Shown: positions 53,026 through 61,784, counted from the first letter of the stretch. The stretch: 64,000 bases of DNA from Candidatus Saccharibacteria bacterium UBA1944 (GCA_002336935.1 DDEW01000018.1:1-64000), one strand, 5' to 3'. Translations and numbers: made by a program. Notes: generated from the letters alone by a model not told the origin.

Positions 53026-55224
53026 CTAGTACCTGCTCATATTATCTATACTTGCGGACATATTACCCGCAATTCTACCGCTCGTTGCAGGTAAGGATTG
53101 GGCTTGCTTGGCAGCCTGTCCTGCCTGCTTTAAGCCAGATGCGGTAACAGTTTTCTTGGGATCTGTTGGAGCTGCGACAGTGTGCATGACTGCGTTTCCG
53201 TTTGCGTCTTTTTGCCCAGTGTCCACCTGCTGGGCTGTTCCAGTACGAGATGCCTCAAGGACAGAGTGTATGCGATTAGCGGCCGTTCCGTCACTCACCA
53301 TTCCTTCCGCTGTTAGTTTACCAGCATTCGCTGTTTCAACGATTGCCTGGTCTAGGTCAGCTTGACTACCAACCTCCCCTCGCATCACCTTGTCTCCAAT
53401 TGATCCGCCGAGATACGAGTTCATACCTTTTGCATAAGCCCCATCTCTGATTGACTGCTTTGCTCGATCAGACTGTCCAGCAGACGAAGCAAGCATTGCC
53501 ATACGCTGCTCATGATTTCCGTTCTTCATTATTTCACGCACTGCAGCCACTCGCTCCGCATCACTCGCAGCAGTTCTACCGTGAGCAATATCCTCTACTT
53601 GCGCATTTGTCATCGTCTTATGGGAGGCTTGCGCTGCAGAGACATTTTCCTCAAACTCTTTATCTTCCAATGCAGCGGCTTGAGTATCCAGTCTGTCCCC
53701 GTAGCCTTTTCCTCCGGCCCTTCTTGCAATTACTCCTGTGACACCCCTGTTACGTTTCCCTGCTAGATTAATCGCTCGACGCTGCGCCCGATATTTGCTT
53801 GCATCCGAAAGCGCCGTACCTAGTCGCGAGGTCTCGCGTGACTTTGCTCCTACCCTACCCGTTGCTTTGTCTCCCCAGCCCTGCATTTTGGCGCCAAGCT
53901 TGCCGGTTGCTGCGAGTGACCCCTTGAGGAGTCCTGGGACTACAAATAACGGGAGCGCGCTTGCTCCAAGTGCAACAATTTTGTTCATGTCTCCGTCCAA
54001 TTGAAGTAGCACACTGGATGCAAGCGCACTGGCGCCGAACACCACACCAATAATCGGATAAAGCATGAGTAAGCTAAAGAATAATTTCCCCCACTTTTTG
54101 GTCCACTGTTCTGTATTGGGAAGGAGGTAGAGCGCGAAAGCAACCGGCGAGACCACGATAAGCAGAACAATGAGCGCCTTACGGACAATAAGAATGAGAG
54201 CAATCATAGCGAGCGCCAAAAAAGCAGCAAGGAGTACTGGTGTAGATACTGCAAGCAACAATAGCCCTGCACCTGCCGCGGCCAGCACAATTGCGATAAT
54301 TTTTGTCCAGCCACCAGCAGCAACATTAACTTCTGTGACATTTTGGCCTGCAATGGCATCGAACACAGACTTAAGGCTGACTCCGAGCAGGTTGCTCACA
54401 TCCACCGCTAGCTGACACAAGAAATACGAAATATTGACGAGAATTGCAATGACGATGAGCTTAGGTAGCATCTTTTTGACACCATAGTTACTAAGACCCG
54501 CTCCGGTAATTTGTGAATACACCACCACAATGAAGCCAATGATAAAAATGACATTTGCAATAGACTGAAACTGTTGCCATGCCGGGTATGGGCTTTTGTC
54601 TGAAGTATCAAATAGTTGGGGCTCGATGATAAGGAATGAGGCAATGGCAGCATAGAGTGTATCATTCATCCCCGAGAGAATAGTCATTATGGGGCAAATT
54701 GCCCAACCAATACCACCTGGCACAGCACACTCAGCTTTACCTGCTTCGGCACCCTTTTCGCTACACTTTTTTGTTTCAGCGTTCCACTCCCATGTATCGC
54801 CCTTAGCTTTACACTCTTCCTCGGTTTTTGGTTCGGCGGTAGCGGCGGCTTTACCGGCGTCTACGGCAGTTTTCAGGTCTTGGGCACTAACGTTTTTTGC
54901 AGTATCGCCAAGTCCGCTTTTAAGACATTGGGCGATTTTGGCACCATCTGCTCCGCCAGTATTACATGTAGTGTATTGACTAATTACCTTTTGGGCACAG
55001 CTATTCCATAGGGCGATTTCTTCGTCAGAATTTGGAGTCGATTCACTACCGCAGATTTTTTCTACAACAGGCTTATTCTCGGGAGAAGTTGCTACTGCCG
55101 AAGCCGCTTGCGGGAAAGTGAGTTGGCCAAGGATGGATGCGATGGTGCCAAACACAAAAAGAGCGACAGCAACAAAGTGCCTGCTTTGTTTTGCGCGTCC
55201 CACCATCTGTTGCAGCTTAACCAT
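53026..55224 (-). CDS. VirB6/TrbL-like polytopic membrane protein 1
   Basis: Protein of 732 residues, the first gene of the main minus-strand secretion operon. It has a signal-like N-terminus (cleavage near AASA), a Cys-containing extracellular region (about 45-165), about six to seven membrane helices (about 175-440) and a hydrophilic Ala/Arg-rich cytoplasmic tail (about 450-732). The core motif VVYSQITGAGLSNYGVKKML and LVNISYFLCQLAVDVSNLLG is shared closely with the 56264-59155 protein, so these are paralogs. Such VirB6/TrbL-type proteins form the membrane channel. Two bases separate it from the PrgI gene. Confidence 0.85.
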   Translation of the reverse strand: MVKLQQMVGRAKQSRHFVAVALFVFGTIASILGQLTFPQAASAVATSPENKPVVEKICGSESTPNSDEEIALWNSCAQKVISQYTTCNTGGADGAKIAQCLKSGLGDTAKNVSAQDLKTAVDAGKAAATAEPKTEEECKAKGDTWEWNAETKKCSEKGAEAGKAECAVPGGIGWAICPIMTILSGMNDTLYAAIASFLIIEPQLFDTSDKSPYPAWQQFQSIANVIFIIGFIVVVYSQITGAGLSNYGVKKMLPKLIVIAILVNISYFLCQLAVDVSNLLGVSLKSVFDAIAGQNVTEVNVAAGGWTKIIAIVLAAAGAGLLLLAVSTPVLLAAFLALAMIALILIVRKALIVLLIVVSPVAFALYLLPNTEQWTKKWGKLFFSLLMLYPIIGVVFGASALASSVLLQLDGDMNKIVALGASALPLFVVPGLLKGSLAATGKLGAKMQGWGDKATGRVGAKSRETSRLGTALSDASKYRAQRRAINLAGKRNRGVTGVIARRAGGKGYGDRLDTQAAALEDKEFEENVSAAQASHKTMTNAQVEDIAHGRTAASDAERVAAVREIMKNGNHEQRMAMLASSAGQSDRAKQSIRDGAYAKGMNSYLGGSIGDKVMRGEVGSQADLDQAIVETANAGKLTAEGMVSDGTAANRIHSVLEASRTGTAQQVDTGQKDANGNAVMHTVAAPTDPKKTVTASGLKQAGQAAKQAQSLPATSGRIAGNMSASIDNMSRY

Positions 55225-55235
55225 AACCTATACGT

Positions 55236-55264
55236 AGTGTACGATATAATGCCCACATCAGCAA
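55236..55264 (-). promoter_or_regulatory. Promoter of the main secretion operon
   Basis: Minus-strand TTGCTG (55259-55264), 17-base spacer, TACACT (55236-55241), ending 11 bases before the ATG at 55224. The same TACACT -10 occurs at the divergent pilin promoter. Confidence 0.6.
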
Positions 55265-55267
55265 GCA

Positions 55268-55295
55268 ACAAAAAACCGGCGATTTTATTCGCCGG
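55268..55295 (-). terminator. Terminator of the lipoprotein gene
   Basis: CCGGCGA (55276-55282) pairs with TCGCCGG (55289-55295) around a six-base loop; the minus strand continues with TTTTTTG. It directly abuts the -35 of the secretion operon. Confidence 0.85.
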
Positions 55296-55314
55296 CTTTT
55301 CTGGTATTGGCCTA

Positions 55315-56166
55315 TTACTGAATGACCATGTCCCATATATATCGACCATCAGACGTAGGTGTGTATTTACCAATCCACGTGACGGGTAATTCAGCATTTG
55401 TACATGTCTTTGCTGTCCATGCGTGTTCCCACGGCTTTGAGTCGTACTTAGAAAGCATCCTGTCGGCGACACCAGTACAGCGCATCACTGCGTTAGCATC
55501 GGCCCCTTTGAATACAAAGTGCGGATCGATCTTGCCATCAATGGTATTGTCTTTAAAGAATGTCTTAATATTGTCAGAGATATCTTCCGAATACTCAAGA
55601 GTATTGTTGTTGCTGCTGGTTTCAAGAGCAACCTGCATCAAGCGTCGCTTGTATTCGATTTGCTCTTCAGTGTCGCCCCAGTCGGCAGCTACGCTGCTTA
55701 CGGTATCAAGCACCTTATAGCCATCGGCAACGGTGTCACCAAGTCGATTGGCAAAGTCATCGTTGCGATTATACTTGACATACATCCAGTCAACATAGTT
55801 GACAACGAGGGTGCCTTGTTCTGCTCGCGGAAGTTTTTTGAACGCAGCCGGGTCAATGTCGAGTGCTTTCGATACCTCATTGCGCTTTGCCTCAATCTGT
55901 TCAACCGTCATTTCACCAGCAGTTTCACTAGGAGATGGCTTGGTCGTTGGAGTTTCAGTTGGCGTCGTTGTTTCGCTTGCACCAGGGGTAACTGGAGCAC
56001 TGGCGGTTGTTGGAGCAGGAGCGGGAGCTTCCTTTTCCGATGGCCCACAGGCAGTAAGCGTGGCAAGCGTCGCACCTGCACCAAGCAAGGCAACACCACG
56101 GGTAAATTTACTTTCGCGTAGACGATCCATGAAGGTTCGTGGAGTCGGGTCGTTATTCTTTGGCAC
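55315..56166 (-). CDS. Lipoprotein of the secretion locus
   Basis: Family not recognised. Predicted 283-residue lipoprotein: a basic N-terminus, a hydrophobic stretch and the lipobox LTAC with Cys at about residue 40, a Pro/Thr/Ala/Ser-rich stalk (about 45-85), then a helical extracellular domain of about 195 residues with one Cys pair (VMRCTGV and TAKTCTN). Start is the GTG at 56166, supported by GAAAGGA eight bases upstream. It lies between the two VirB6-like genes but has its own consensus promoter and terminator, so it is controlled separately; it may stabilise the apparatus at the outer membrane face. Confidence 0.8.
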   Translation of the reverse strand: MPKNNDPTPRTFMDRLRESKFTRGVALLGAGATLATLTACGPSEKEAPAPAPTTASAPVTPGASETTTPTETPTTKPSPSETAGEMTVEQIEAKRNEVSKALDIDPAAFKKLPRAEQGTLVVNYVDWMYVKYNRNDDFANRLGDTVADGYKVLDTVSSVAADWGDTEEQIEYKRRLMQVALETSSNNNTLEYSEDISDNIKTFFKDNTIDGKIDPHFVFKGADANAVMRCTGVADRMLSKYDSKPWEHAWTAKTCTNAELPVTWIGKYTPTSDGRYIWDMVIQ

Positions 56167-56218
56167 TTTTAGAATCCTTTCAGATATTATTACCAACGTT
56201 GAATATACGTTTGATTAC

Positions 56219-56247
56219 ATTATACAGTATATGCTTAAATTTGTCAA
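56219..56247 (-). promoter_or_regulatory. Consensus sigma70 promoter of the lipoprotein gene
   Basis: Minus-strand TTGACA (56242-56247), 17-base spacer ending in TG, TATAAT (56219-56224). Both hexamers match consensus exactly, making this the strongest promoter recognised in the window. The leader is about 45 bases and includes GAAAGGA. Confidence 0.85.
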
Positions 56248-56263
56248 TACCCTACAAAGTTCA

Positions 56264-59155
56264 CTAAGGGTTGCTGATAACCACTAGGTTACCGGCAGCA
56301 TCGCGCTGAGCGATGGATCCTGGTTGTGGAAGTGTGGGATCGCCAGCGCGCTGTGCGTCACTATATATAGAGAACTTTTCGTAAACACCCTGCTTTAGTG
56401 AACCCAGTGCAGTTGGGTTGGAACGGATAGAGTTAACCACCTGCATGTAGGCGCTACGGTTGGTATTGTACAGATATTCGAGTGAATGGAACTGGGTTGC
56501 GGCATTTTGTGACGCAAACGCTGTAGCCGATAGATTTGTCCAAGTTTTGACATCTTCGGCGAGGTTTTGGAAAGTACGGTAGATTGGTTTGCCATCGGTG
56601 CCAATCACAGCGTTGCCACTTGAATCATTGACGGTGCTATTGGTAAGGAAGAATTCGATATCTTTACCAGCACCCATAATGTTGCCTTCCATAGCCAGTA
56701 GCTCTTTGAAGTCAAACATTTCTTCTTGGCTCACGAGTGTGCCATTTGGATTCGAGAAATCGCCAATATCGGTCAACAACTTGCGCAGCTCGGCAACACC
56801 CGGCCCACCATTTTTGGCCATAGCTTTTGCGTAGGCGACCTTCTCGGAAAATACTTGGGTATTTTCGAATGCTTCGCGGAGCCTCTTGTTATTAGTAGCA
56901 AGGCTATAATCCATGGTATTTTGGATGTTCTTAATATCGTCAATGAGCGCTGTTGATACTTCTGATTTGGCTTTTGCAATCACAGCTCGTTCACCCTTTT
57001 CTCCTCGCACGCCTGCAGCGTATTGAACAACCGTCTTACCATCGATGGTCAACGTATTATCCTTAAGAGCAGCAGTGACATTTTCGGACAGTTGCCGTTC
57101 GTTACTTGCTTTTGCGGTTGCGGTGAGGGATGTGGTGAGAGTATCTGTTTTAATGTCACGGGCGATCGACAAAAGCCCGCTGCGAGTACTCGCATCGACA
57201 CCTCGTAGATTGAGGATGTGTTCAGACTGTTCACCGTCTGCGGCGATTTCGGTATGCATCTTTTCTAGCTTGCCTTTAGATAACTCTGCTTTGACGCTAC
57301 TTTGCTTTAGCTCAAGCTCTTGCTGCAAAAGGCCCGGATTGGTGCGAACGGCGTTATTCCAGTTGGTTTCGTGTTGGGCTTCGACAGTCTTTTTGCCCAT
57401 TTCAGCGACGCGGCGAGCGTGATCAACACGATGCCCATACCGCGAACGACCGAACTCATTTTCAATCTGCTGCTTTTCTACGTCAAGCATTTGCGATTGG
57501 TAGCGGAGTTGACGACCATCGCGAGAGCGGTCAAATGAATTGTCGATGCGCTGCTTGTCGATAGCATTTGTGCGGGTTTGCGCTTCGATGGCTCGCCCTT
57601 GGGCACTTGCCGCAAAGTGATTATCGGCCATACCTTCGTAGGCTTTTTTCCAGCCTTCACGTCCACGACGTTTGCGATCGATTGCTTGGGTACGGCGATT
57701 CGCCCACGAGTTGCGGCCGCGGCCTGCAAGAATCTTGGCCTTTTCTTCCTGCGCCCTTCCCTGTGCCCAGTTGCGGGTACGATCCATAATACCTTTCTTT
57801 GGATTGTTAACCATGCCAGCAATTCGGCCAATGAGTGAGCCACTGAACTTAACGAGCATCGGTGTGACAACAACCGGGGCTACCATAACTGCCATGCCAA
57901 GGATAATGAGGTTAAGAGAGTTGGCATTCTGGATAATAGCGAGGCCCGCAAGCTGTGCGCCACCAAAGATGACCGAAAATATTGGGAACATCAGCAGCAT
58001 GGTAATAAAGAGGTCTTTCCATTTATCAAAGTATTTTTCGGTATTCGGCAGTAAGAATGCCACAAACGCGAGCGGTGAGATAATAACAAGTACCGTAATA
58101 AGTGCTTGGCGAGTTGCCATGACAAGCAGCGCAACCAACACGGCGATAAGAACACCGACAAGAATGGGGATAAGAAGGACGAGCGACGCTTTGAGGCCTG
58201 TTCCGAGCACGATAAAGTGTGCCCACAGCCCAAGTCCAACAGTGGCGGACCCACCAGAAAGAATTGCACCTGCGACACTACTCCAGCTAAGGGCTTGCAT
58301 GTCCTTGTACTGCGCACTGGTGTTCAGTGACTGGAATACCCCCGCAAATAAGTCGTGTATTGAGTAGCCAAGAAGGTTTGAAATGTCTACTGCGAGTGAT
58401 GATATCCAGTACGATGTGTTGACGAAAATAGCTGCCAGCACAAGGCGTGGAAGCATCCGTTTGATGTTGTAGTTGCTGATACCAAGGCTGGTTACTTGAG
58501 AGTAAACGATAGCAAGGAAGCCAATCACAAAACAGATATTGGCGATATCTCGAACAATCGCCCACATACGGTAGAGTGAGCTTGTAGTATCGGTTTGGAC
58601 AGGACGAACAACGAGAAAGCTCGAGAGGATTTCGTATAAGTGGTCCATGGCGCTGGCCATAAAGTTAACAACCGGACACAATATCCAGCCCATTCCGTCG
58701 GTGATACTGCCATCACATGCAGTTGCCCTATCGCTGCCAGTTTCGGCGAGGCTGTCGGGCGCTACATTAGCGATGCTAATGGTTTGTGGAGGTGAAGGGT
58801 TGCTGAAGTTGCTACTTGGCAGGCCATCGTAGTAAACATATTGTGCTTGAGTTGCCTTGGCTGGATCGCCAGTAGTCAAGATAAAGTACGTCTTTTTAGC
58901 GGCTGAATCAACATACTGGTAACCGCTTGTTCCGCTTGGTAATCCAGCAGGCAAACGGTCGCTTGACTGTAACTGCTCGTAAGATGTGCTGTTGTAAGTA
59001 ACGGTGGTGCCATTTCGGGTGGCATCAGCAGCGAGCGCTGGCTGAGAAAGCGTGGTGACTACCATAAAAATGGCCATAACAAAGGCAGTGGCCACTAAAT
59101 GAAAACGTCGCTGGCGATATCTACCCAGCGTGAGCTTGTTGCGCAGTTCCCACAT
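56264..59155 (-). CDS. VirB6/TrbL-like polytopic membrane protein 2, with long cytoplasmic tail
   Basis: Protein of 963 residues with a signal-like N-terminus (cleavage near ALAA, about residue 43), an extracellular region (about 45-165), about six to seven membrane helices (about 170-430), and a hydrophilic tail of about 520 residues rich in charged and helical segments (for example RRTQAIDRKRRGREGW and EKQQIENEF). The core segment IVYSQVTSLGISNYNIKRML and DISNLLGYS matches the 53026-55224 paralog. It is the first gene leftward from the shared promoter region, with leader of about two bases. Such tails could be cytoplasmic docking platforms; that is inference. Confidence 0.85.
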   Translation of the reverse strand: MWELRNKLTLGRYRQRRFHLVATAFVMAIFMVVTTLSQPALAADATRNGTTVTYNSTSYEQLQSSDRLPAGLPSGTSGYQYVDSAAKKTYFILTTGDPAKATQAQYVYYDGLPSSNFSNPSPPQTISIANVAPDSLAETGSDRATACDGSITDGMGWILCPVVNFMASAMDHLYEILSSFLVVRPVQTDTTSSLYRMWAIVRDIANICFVIGFLAIVYSQVTSLGISNYNIKRMLPRLVLAAIFVNTSYWISSLAVDISNLLGYSIHDLFAGVFQSLNTSAQYKDMQALSWSSVAGAILSGGSATVGLGLWAHFIVLGTGLKASLVLLIPILVGVLIAVLVALLVMATRQALITVLVIISPLAFVAFLLPNTEKYFDKWKDLFITMLLMFPIFSVIFGGAQLAGLAIIQNANSLNLIILGMAVMVAPVVVTPMLVKFSGSLIGRIAGMVNNPKKGIMDRTRNWAQGRAQEEKAKILAGRGRNSWANRRTQAIDRKRRGREGWKKAYEGMADNHFAASAQGRAIEAQTRTNAIDKQRIDNSFDRSRDGRQLRYQSQMLDVEKQQIENEFGRSRYGHRVDHARRVAEMGKKTVEAQHETNWNNAVRTNPGLLQQELELKQSSVKAELSKGKLEKMHTEIAADGEQSEHILNLRGVDASTRSGLLSIARDIKTDTLTTSLTATAKASNERQLSENVTAALKDNTLTIDGKTVVQYAAGVRGEKGERAVIAKAKSEVSTALIDDIKNIQNTMDYSLATNNKRLREAFENTQVFSEKVAYAKAMAKNGGPGVAELRKLLTDIGDFSNPNGTLVSQEEMFDFKELLAMEGNIMGAGKDIEFFLTNSTVNDSSGNAVIGTDGKPIYRTFQNLAEDVKTWTNLSATAFASQNAATQFHSLEYLYNTNRSAYMQVVNSIRSNPTALGSLKQGVYEKFSIYSDAQRAGDPTLPQPGSIAQRDAAGNLVVISNP

Positions 59156-59164
59156 ATCAGTTCT

Positions 59165-59193
59165 ATACTACCATTTTTTGGTCAAAAAGTCAA
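59165..59193 (-). promoter_or_regulatory. Promoter of the VirB6-like 2 gene
   Basis: Minus-strand TTGACT (59188-59193), 17-base spacer, TAGTAT (59165-59170), nine bases before the ATG at 59155. Confidence 0.7.
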
Positions 59194-59232
59194 TACTTAT
59201 GCTCACTTTTTTCATCTGTTAGGAGAATACCT

Positions 59233-59261
59233 TTGCATATATTAGCCGTAACCGCTACACT
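59233..59261 (+). promoter_or_regulatory. Promoter of the pilin array
   Basis: TTGCAT (59233-59238), 17-base spacer, TACACT (59256-59261), then a leader of about 15 bases with AGGAA before the ATG at 59283. Confidence 0.65.
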
Positions 59262-59282
59262 AGTGTGTAGATAGGAATAATC

Positions 59283-59669
59283 ATGAAACAGAAATTACGC
59301 ACCCTACTACTGTTATCGCCCCTCATGATGGGAAGCCTAAGTATTGGCGTAGCAACACAGCCTGCTGCGGCACTTGACTGTGCCATTTTGCCTAAAAGCA
59401 TTTGTGCGCAAGCTGAAGAAAGTAAAGATGTAAAGAAAACCGGCACGATGGTGCTCCTTGTGTGGGTGTTAAATATTCTCACTGCGGGTGTTGGTATCGC
59501 TGCCGTTGGCACACTTGTCTATGCGGGGGTCCTGTACTCTAGTGCAGGTGGAAGCTCTGAGCAAGTTGCCAAGGCAAAGAAGCTCATCACCGATGTCGTT
59601 ATTGGTATTGTTGTATTTGCGCTCATGTATTTTGCTTTACAGTGGCTTTTGCCGGGAGCGATTGGATAA
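59283..59669 (+). CDS. VirB2-like pilin candidate 1
   Basis: Exported 128-residue protein with a signal peptide (cleavage near AAA-LDC, about residue 31), a short outward segment with two Cys, and two membrane helices (about 52-80 and 100-122) around a basic loop SAGGSSEQVAKAKKLIT. This is the size and layout of type IV secretion pilins (VirB2/TrbC-like). It heads an array of six related genes; its stop overlaps the next start by one base. It is one of the more diverged copies. Confidence 0.82.
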   Translation: MKQKLRTLLLLSPLMMGSLSIGVATQPAAALDCAILPKSICAQAEESKDVKKTGTMVLLVWVLNILTAGVGIAAVGTLVYAGVLYSSAGGSSEQVAKAKKLITDVVIGIVVFALMYFALQWLLPGAIG

Positions 59670-60091
59670 TGACCATGTGGCAAAAACTATCGTTAGGACT
59701 TTTGAGTATATTTGCAATGGGTACAATGACTATGGCAACAACCGTTCCGGTTGCTGCCGCCTGCAACGATTCGATGTTTGGCATTAATGCTTGGTATAGA
59801 GGGCTCGTAGACGGTAGTTGTAATGTAAAGCCGCCGAGCAAAGATGATGACAAAGCAGTACAGAAGTTTGTATGGACAATTGTACTTAACTTGCTTCAGG
59901 CTGGGCTTGCTTTGGCAGCGTATGTGACAATATTCTTCCTTATAAAGGGTGGCTTTGTGTACATTCTGGCAGCTGGTTCGCAAGATAAAATGGCAGAGGC
60001 TAAAAATACCATCAAGAACGCTCTTATTGGGCTAGTGATTGCAGTGTTCTCAGCCTCGATTGTAAATGCAATTGCAGGGATAATTAAATAA
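59669..60091 (+). CDS. VirB2-like pilin candidate 2
   Basis: 140-residue exported protein: signal peptide (about 1-30, ending VAAA), Cys-containing outward segment, and two membrane helices (about 70-95 and 115-137) with the loop AAGSQDKMAEAKNTIKNALIGL. The ATG at 59669 is preferred over the internal frame start at 59642 because it overlaps the previous TAA by one base. Stop overlaps the next ATG (TAATG). Confidence 0.82.
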   Translation: MTMWQKLSLGLLSIFAMGTMTMATTVPVAAACNDSMFGINAWYRGLVDGSCNVKPPSKDDDKAVQKFVWTIVLNLLQAGLALAAYVTIFFLIKGGFVYILAAGSQDKMAEAKNTIKNALIGLVIAVFSASIVNAIAGIIK

Positions 60092-60390
60092 TGTTTAAGT
60101 ACTATTTATTACAGTTTGCTACAGCGGTTATTACACCTGAAGAAGCTGGTATTCCAAAACCGGCATCAAGTGAAGCCCAGCTAACAAAGAATGTCATGTT
60201 CCCTATTTACTATTGGGCCGGCGCTATTGCTGTAATCGTCATTATTGCTGCCGGATTCTTCTACGTGACCTCTAACGGTAATCCGCAGCAAGTTACCCGT
60301 GCTAAAAATGCGATACTTGGTGCAGTTGTAGGACTTATCGTGGTGCTGTTGGCGTTTACTATCACCGCCATTGTATTGGGGGGTATATAA
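60091..60390 (+). CDS. VirB2-like pilin candidate 3
   Basis: The shortest copy, 99 residues, without a clear cleavable signal peptide. Two membrane helices (about 38-58 and 73-97) flank the loop SNGNPQQVTRAKNAILGAVVGL. It may use its first helix region differently or be an accessory pilin. It is coupled to both neighbours by one-base overlaps. Confidence 0.8.
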   Translation: MFKYYLLQFATAVITPEEAGIPKPASSEAQLTKNVMFPIYYWAGAIAVIVIIAAGFFYVTSNGNPQQVTRAKNAILGAVVGLIVVLLAFTITAIVLGGI

Positions 60391-60773
60391 TGAACATTCG
60401 TTCTGTGCTGGTGACTGCGGCGCTTCTCAGTGGTATGGCTACGGCAGTGCTCCCTGTAACACCGGTAGCTGCAATTGATGTGTTTAAGAACTGTACTTCT
60501 AATAATGCCGAGCAATGTGGACTGGTAAAAGAAGACAAGTTGAATTACCAGGGCACAAACACCATATGGAACGCGGTGCGTACGGCGCTCATTATTCTTG
60601 GTGGTATTGCGGTAATTATGATTGTAATTGGCGGTATCAAGTTTGCCACTTCCGCGGGCGACTCCAATAAGGTGACGTCTGCTAAACAAACCATTCTTTA
60701 CTCGGTTATCGGGCTCGTTGTTGCGATGCTGGCCACGGTGATAATAACATTAGTAAGTGATTACTTTGGATAA
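60390..60773 (+). CDS. VirB2-like pilin candidate 4
   Basis: 127 residues: signal peptide (cleavage near PVAA, about residue 28), outward segment with two Cys (KNCTSN, EQCGL), then two membrane helices around GGIKFATSAGDSNKVTSAK, close to the sequence in copies 5 and 6. The ATG overlaps the upstream stop (TAATG). Confidence 0.85.
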   Translation: MNIRSVLVTAALLSGMATAVLPVTPVAAIDVFKNCTSNNAEQCGLVKEDKLNYQGTNTIWNAVRTALIILGGIAVIMIVIGGIKFATSAGDSNKVTSAKQTILYSVIGLVVAMLATVIITLVSDYFG

Positions 60774-60782
60774 GGAGAAAAA

Positions 60783-61157
60783 ATGAACAAAATCAAACTA
60801 ACTGTCATCGCTCTCGCTGCTGTACTTGGTATTGGTATGGTATCAACTCCAGCCTTTGCTGCAGCGTGTGCCGATGCTAAATCATGTGTTCAGCAGGGTG
60901 TGACCGCATCTGGCGGGACGGGTGGTAGTGCTGATGTTGGCACTGTCATTAAAACAATCGTCAATGTACTGCTCTATATTCTTGGTGCAGTCGCCGTGAT
61001 CATGATCGTGATTGGTGGTATTAAATACACCACGAGCAATGGCGACTCCAATGCGGTGACGTCGGCAAAAAACACCATTCTCTACTCGGTTATCGGGCTT
61101 ATTGTTGCGTTGTTTGCCTATGCTATTGTGAATTTCATTGTCGATAAGTTCGCGTAA
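60783..61157 (+). CDS. VirB2-like pilin candidate 5
   Basis: 124 residues: signal peptide (cleavage near AFAA, about residue 26), a Cys pair (ACADAKSCV), a Gly/Ser-rich stretch, and two helices around GGIKYTTSNGDSNAVTSAKN. The ribosome binding site AAGGAG precedes the start. It shares ILYSVIGL with copies 4 and 6, indicating recent duplication among the last three genes. Confidence 0.86.
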   Translation: MNKIKLTVIALAAVLGIGMVSTPAFAAACADAKSCVQQGVTASGGTGGSADVGTVIKTIVNVLLYILGAVAVIMIVIGGIKYTTSNGDSNAVTSAKNTILYSVIGLIVALFAYAIVNFIVDKFA

Positions 61158-61235
61158 GTCTGTTAACAATGAACGCAATATCTGGTATAAATAGAACCAA
61201 GAGTTAATCCACTAGCAAGAAAGGAACGGATAACA

Positions 61236-61658
61236 ATGAAAATTACTATCAAGAAACACCTGCTGACGCTGCTAGCAATCCCCGCGTTTGCCCTAACGGT
61301 AAGCTCTGTGCCGGTGTTTGCTGCTGAGGACACTGGATTGTCTATTGGCGGCGGTGCAAGTGCTGCCCAAGGTACTGGCCAATCTGCCTGTTTGTTCGGC
61401 AACGAGGACGGATGCGACCAAAGCAAGACACCAATCTTTAGGATTATCACCAACGTGCTCCTCTTCATCATTGGCGCCGTTTCTGTGGTCATGCTCATCA
61501 TTGGCGGTATTCGCTATACCGTTTCACAGGGTGATAGCTCGGCGGTGACGTCAGCCAAAAATACCATTCTCTACTCGATTATCGGTTTGATCGTAGCTAT
61601 CCTTGCGTATGCTGCCATTAACTTTGTTATCACGAGCTTTGTAAAGACAGACGGATAA
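61236..61658 (+). CDS. VirB2-like pilin candidate 6
   Basis: 140 residues: signal peptide (cleavage near VFAA, about residue 30), a Gly-rich stretch, a Cys pair (SACLFG and DGCDQS), and two helices around GGIRYTVSQGDSSAVTSAKN. AGAAAGGAACGG upstream provides the ribosome binding site after a 78-base spacer. It is the last gene of the array and is followed by a strong terminator. Confidence 0.86.
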   Translation: MKITIKKHLLTLLAIPAFALTVSSVPVFAAEDTGLSIGGGASAAQGTGQSACLFGNEDGCDQSKTPIFRIITNVLLFIIGAVSVVMLIIGGIRYTVSQGDSSAVTSAKNTILYSIIGLIVAILAYAAINFVITSFVKTDG

Positions 61659-61685
61659 TTTTCCGGAGAACACACGTTAGTCCTT

Positions 61686-61709
61686 CCCCGCCTATAAAGG
61701 CGGGGTTTT
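61686..61709 (+). terminator. Terminator of the pilin array
   Basis: CCCCGCC (61686-61692), loop TATAAA, GGCGGGG (61699-61705), then TTTTA on the plus strand. Confidence 0.88.
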
Positions 61710-61737
61710 AGGTTGGTTGGTCGGGCTTATTCTCTAT

Positions 61738-61772
61738 AAAAAAGTACGCTCAGTGCATGAGCGTACTTTTGT
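61738..61772. terminator. Bidirectional terminator between pilin array and hsp20
   Basis: AAAGTACGCTCA (61741-61752), loop GTGCA, TGAGCGTACTTT (61758-61769): a perfect 12-base stem. The minus strand continues TTTTTTATAG, so it mainly ends hsp20; the plus strand continues TTGTTTG. Confidence 0.88.
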
Positions 61773-61784
61773 TTGATAGTTCTA

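Noticed and set aside
57672..58367. 231-codon plus-strand open frame
   Set aside because: It is antisense to the VirB6-like membrane core; long antisense frames are common opposite hydrophobic genes.
41864..61658. Integrative conjugative element
   Set aside because: No relaxase, coupling ATPase, integrase or att repeats seen, and it lies next to recF without disrupting a gene. The tRNA-Ser at 63067 is intact.
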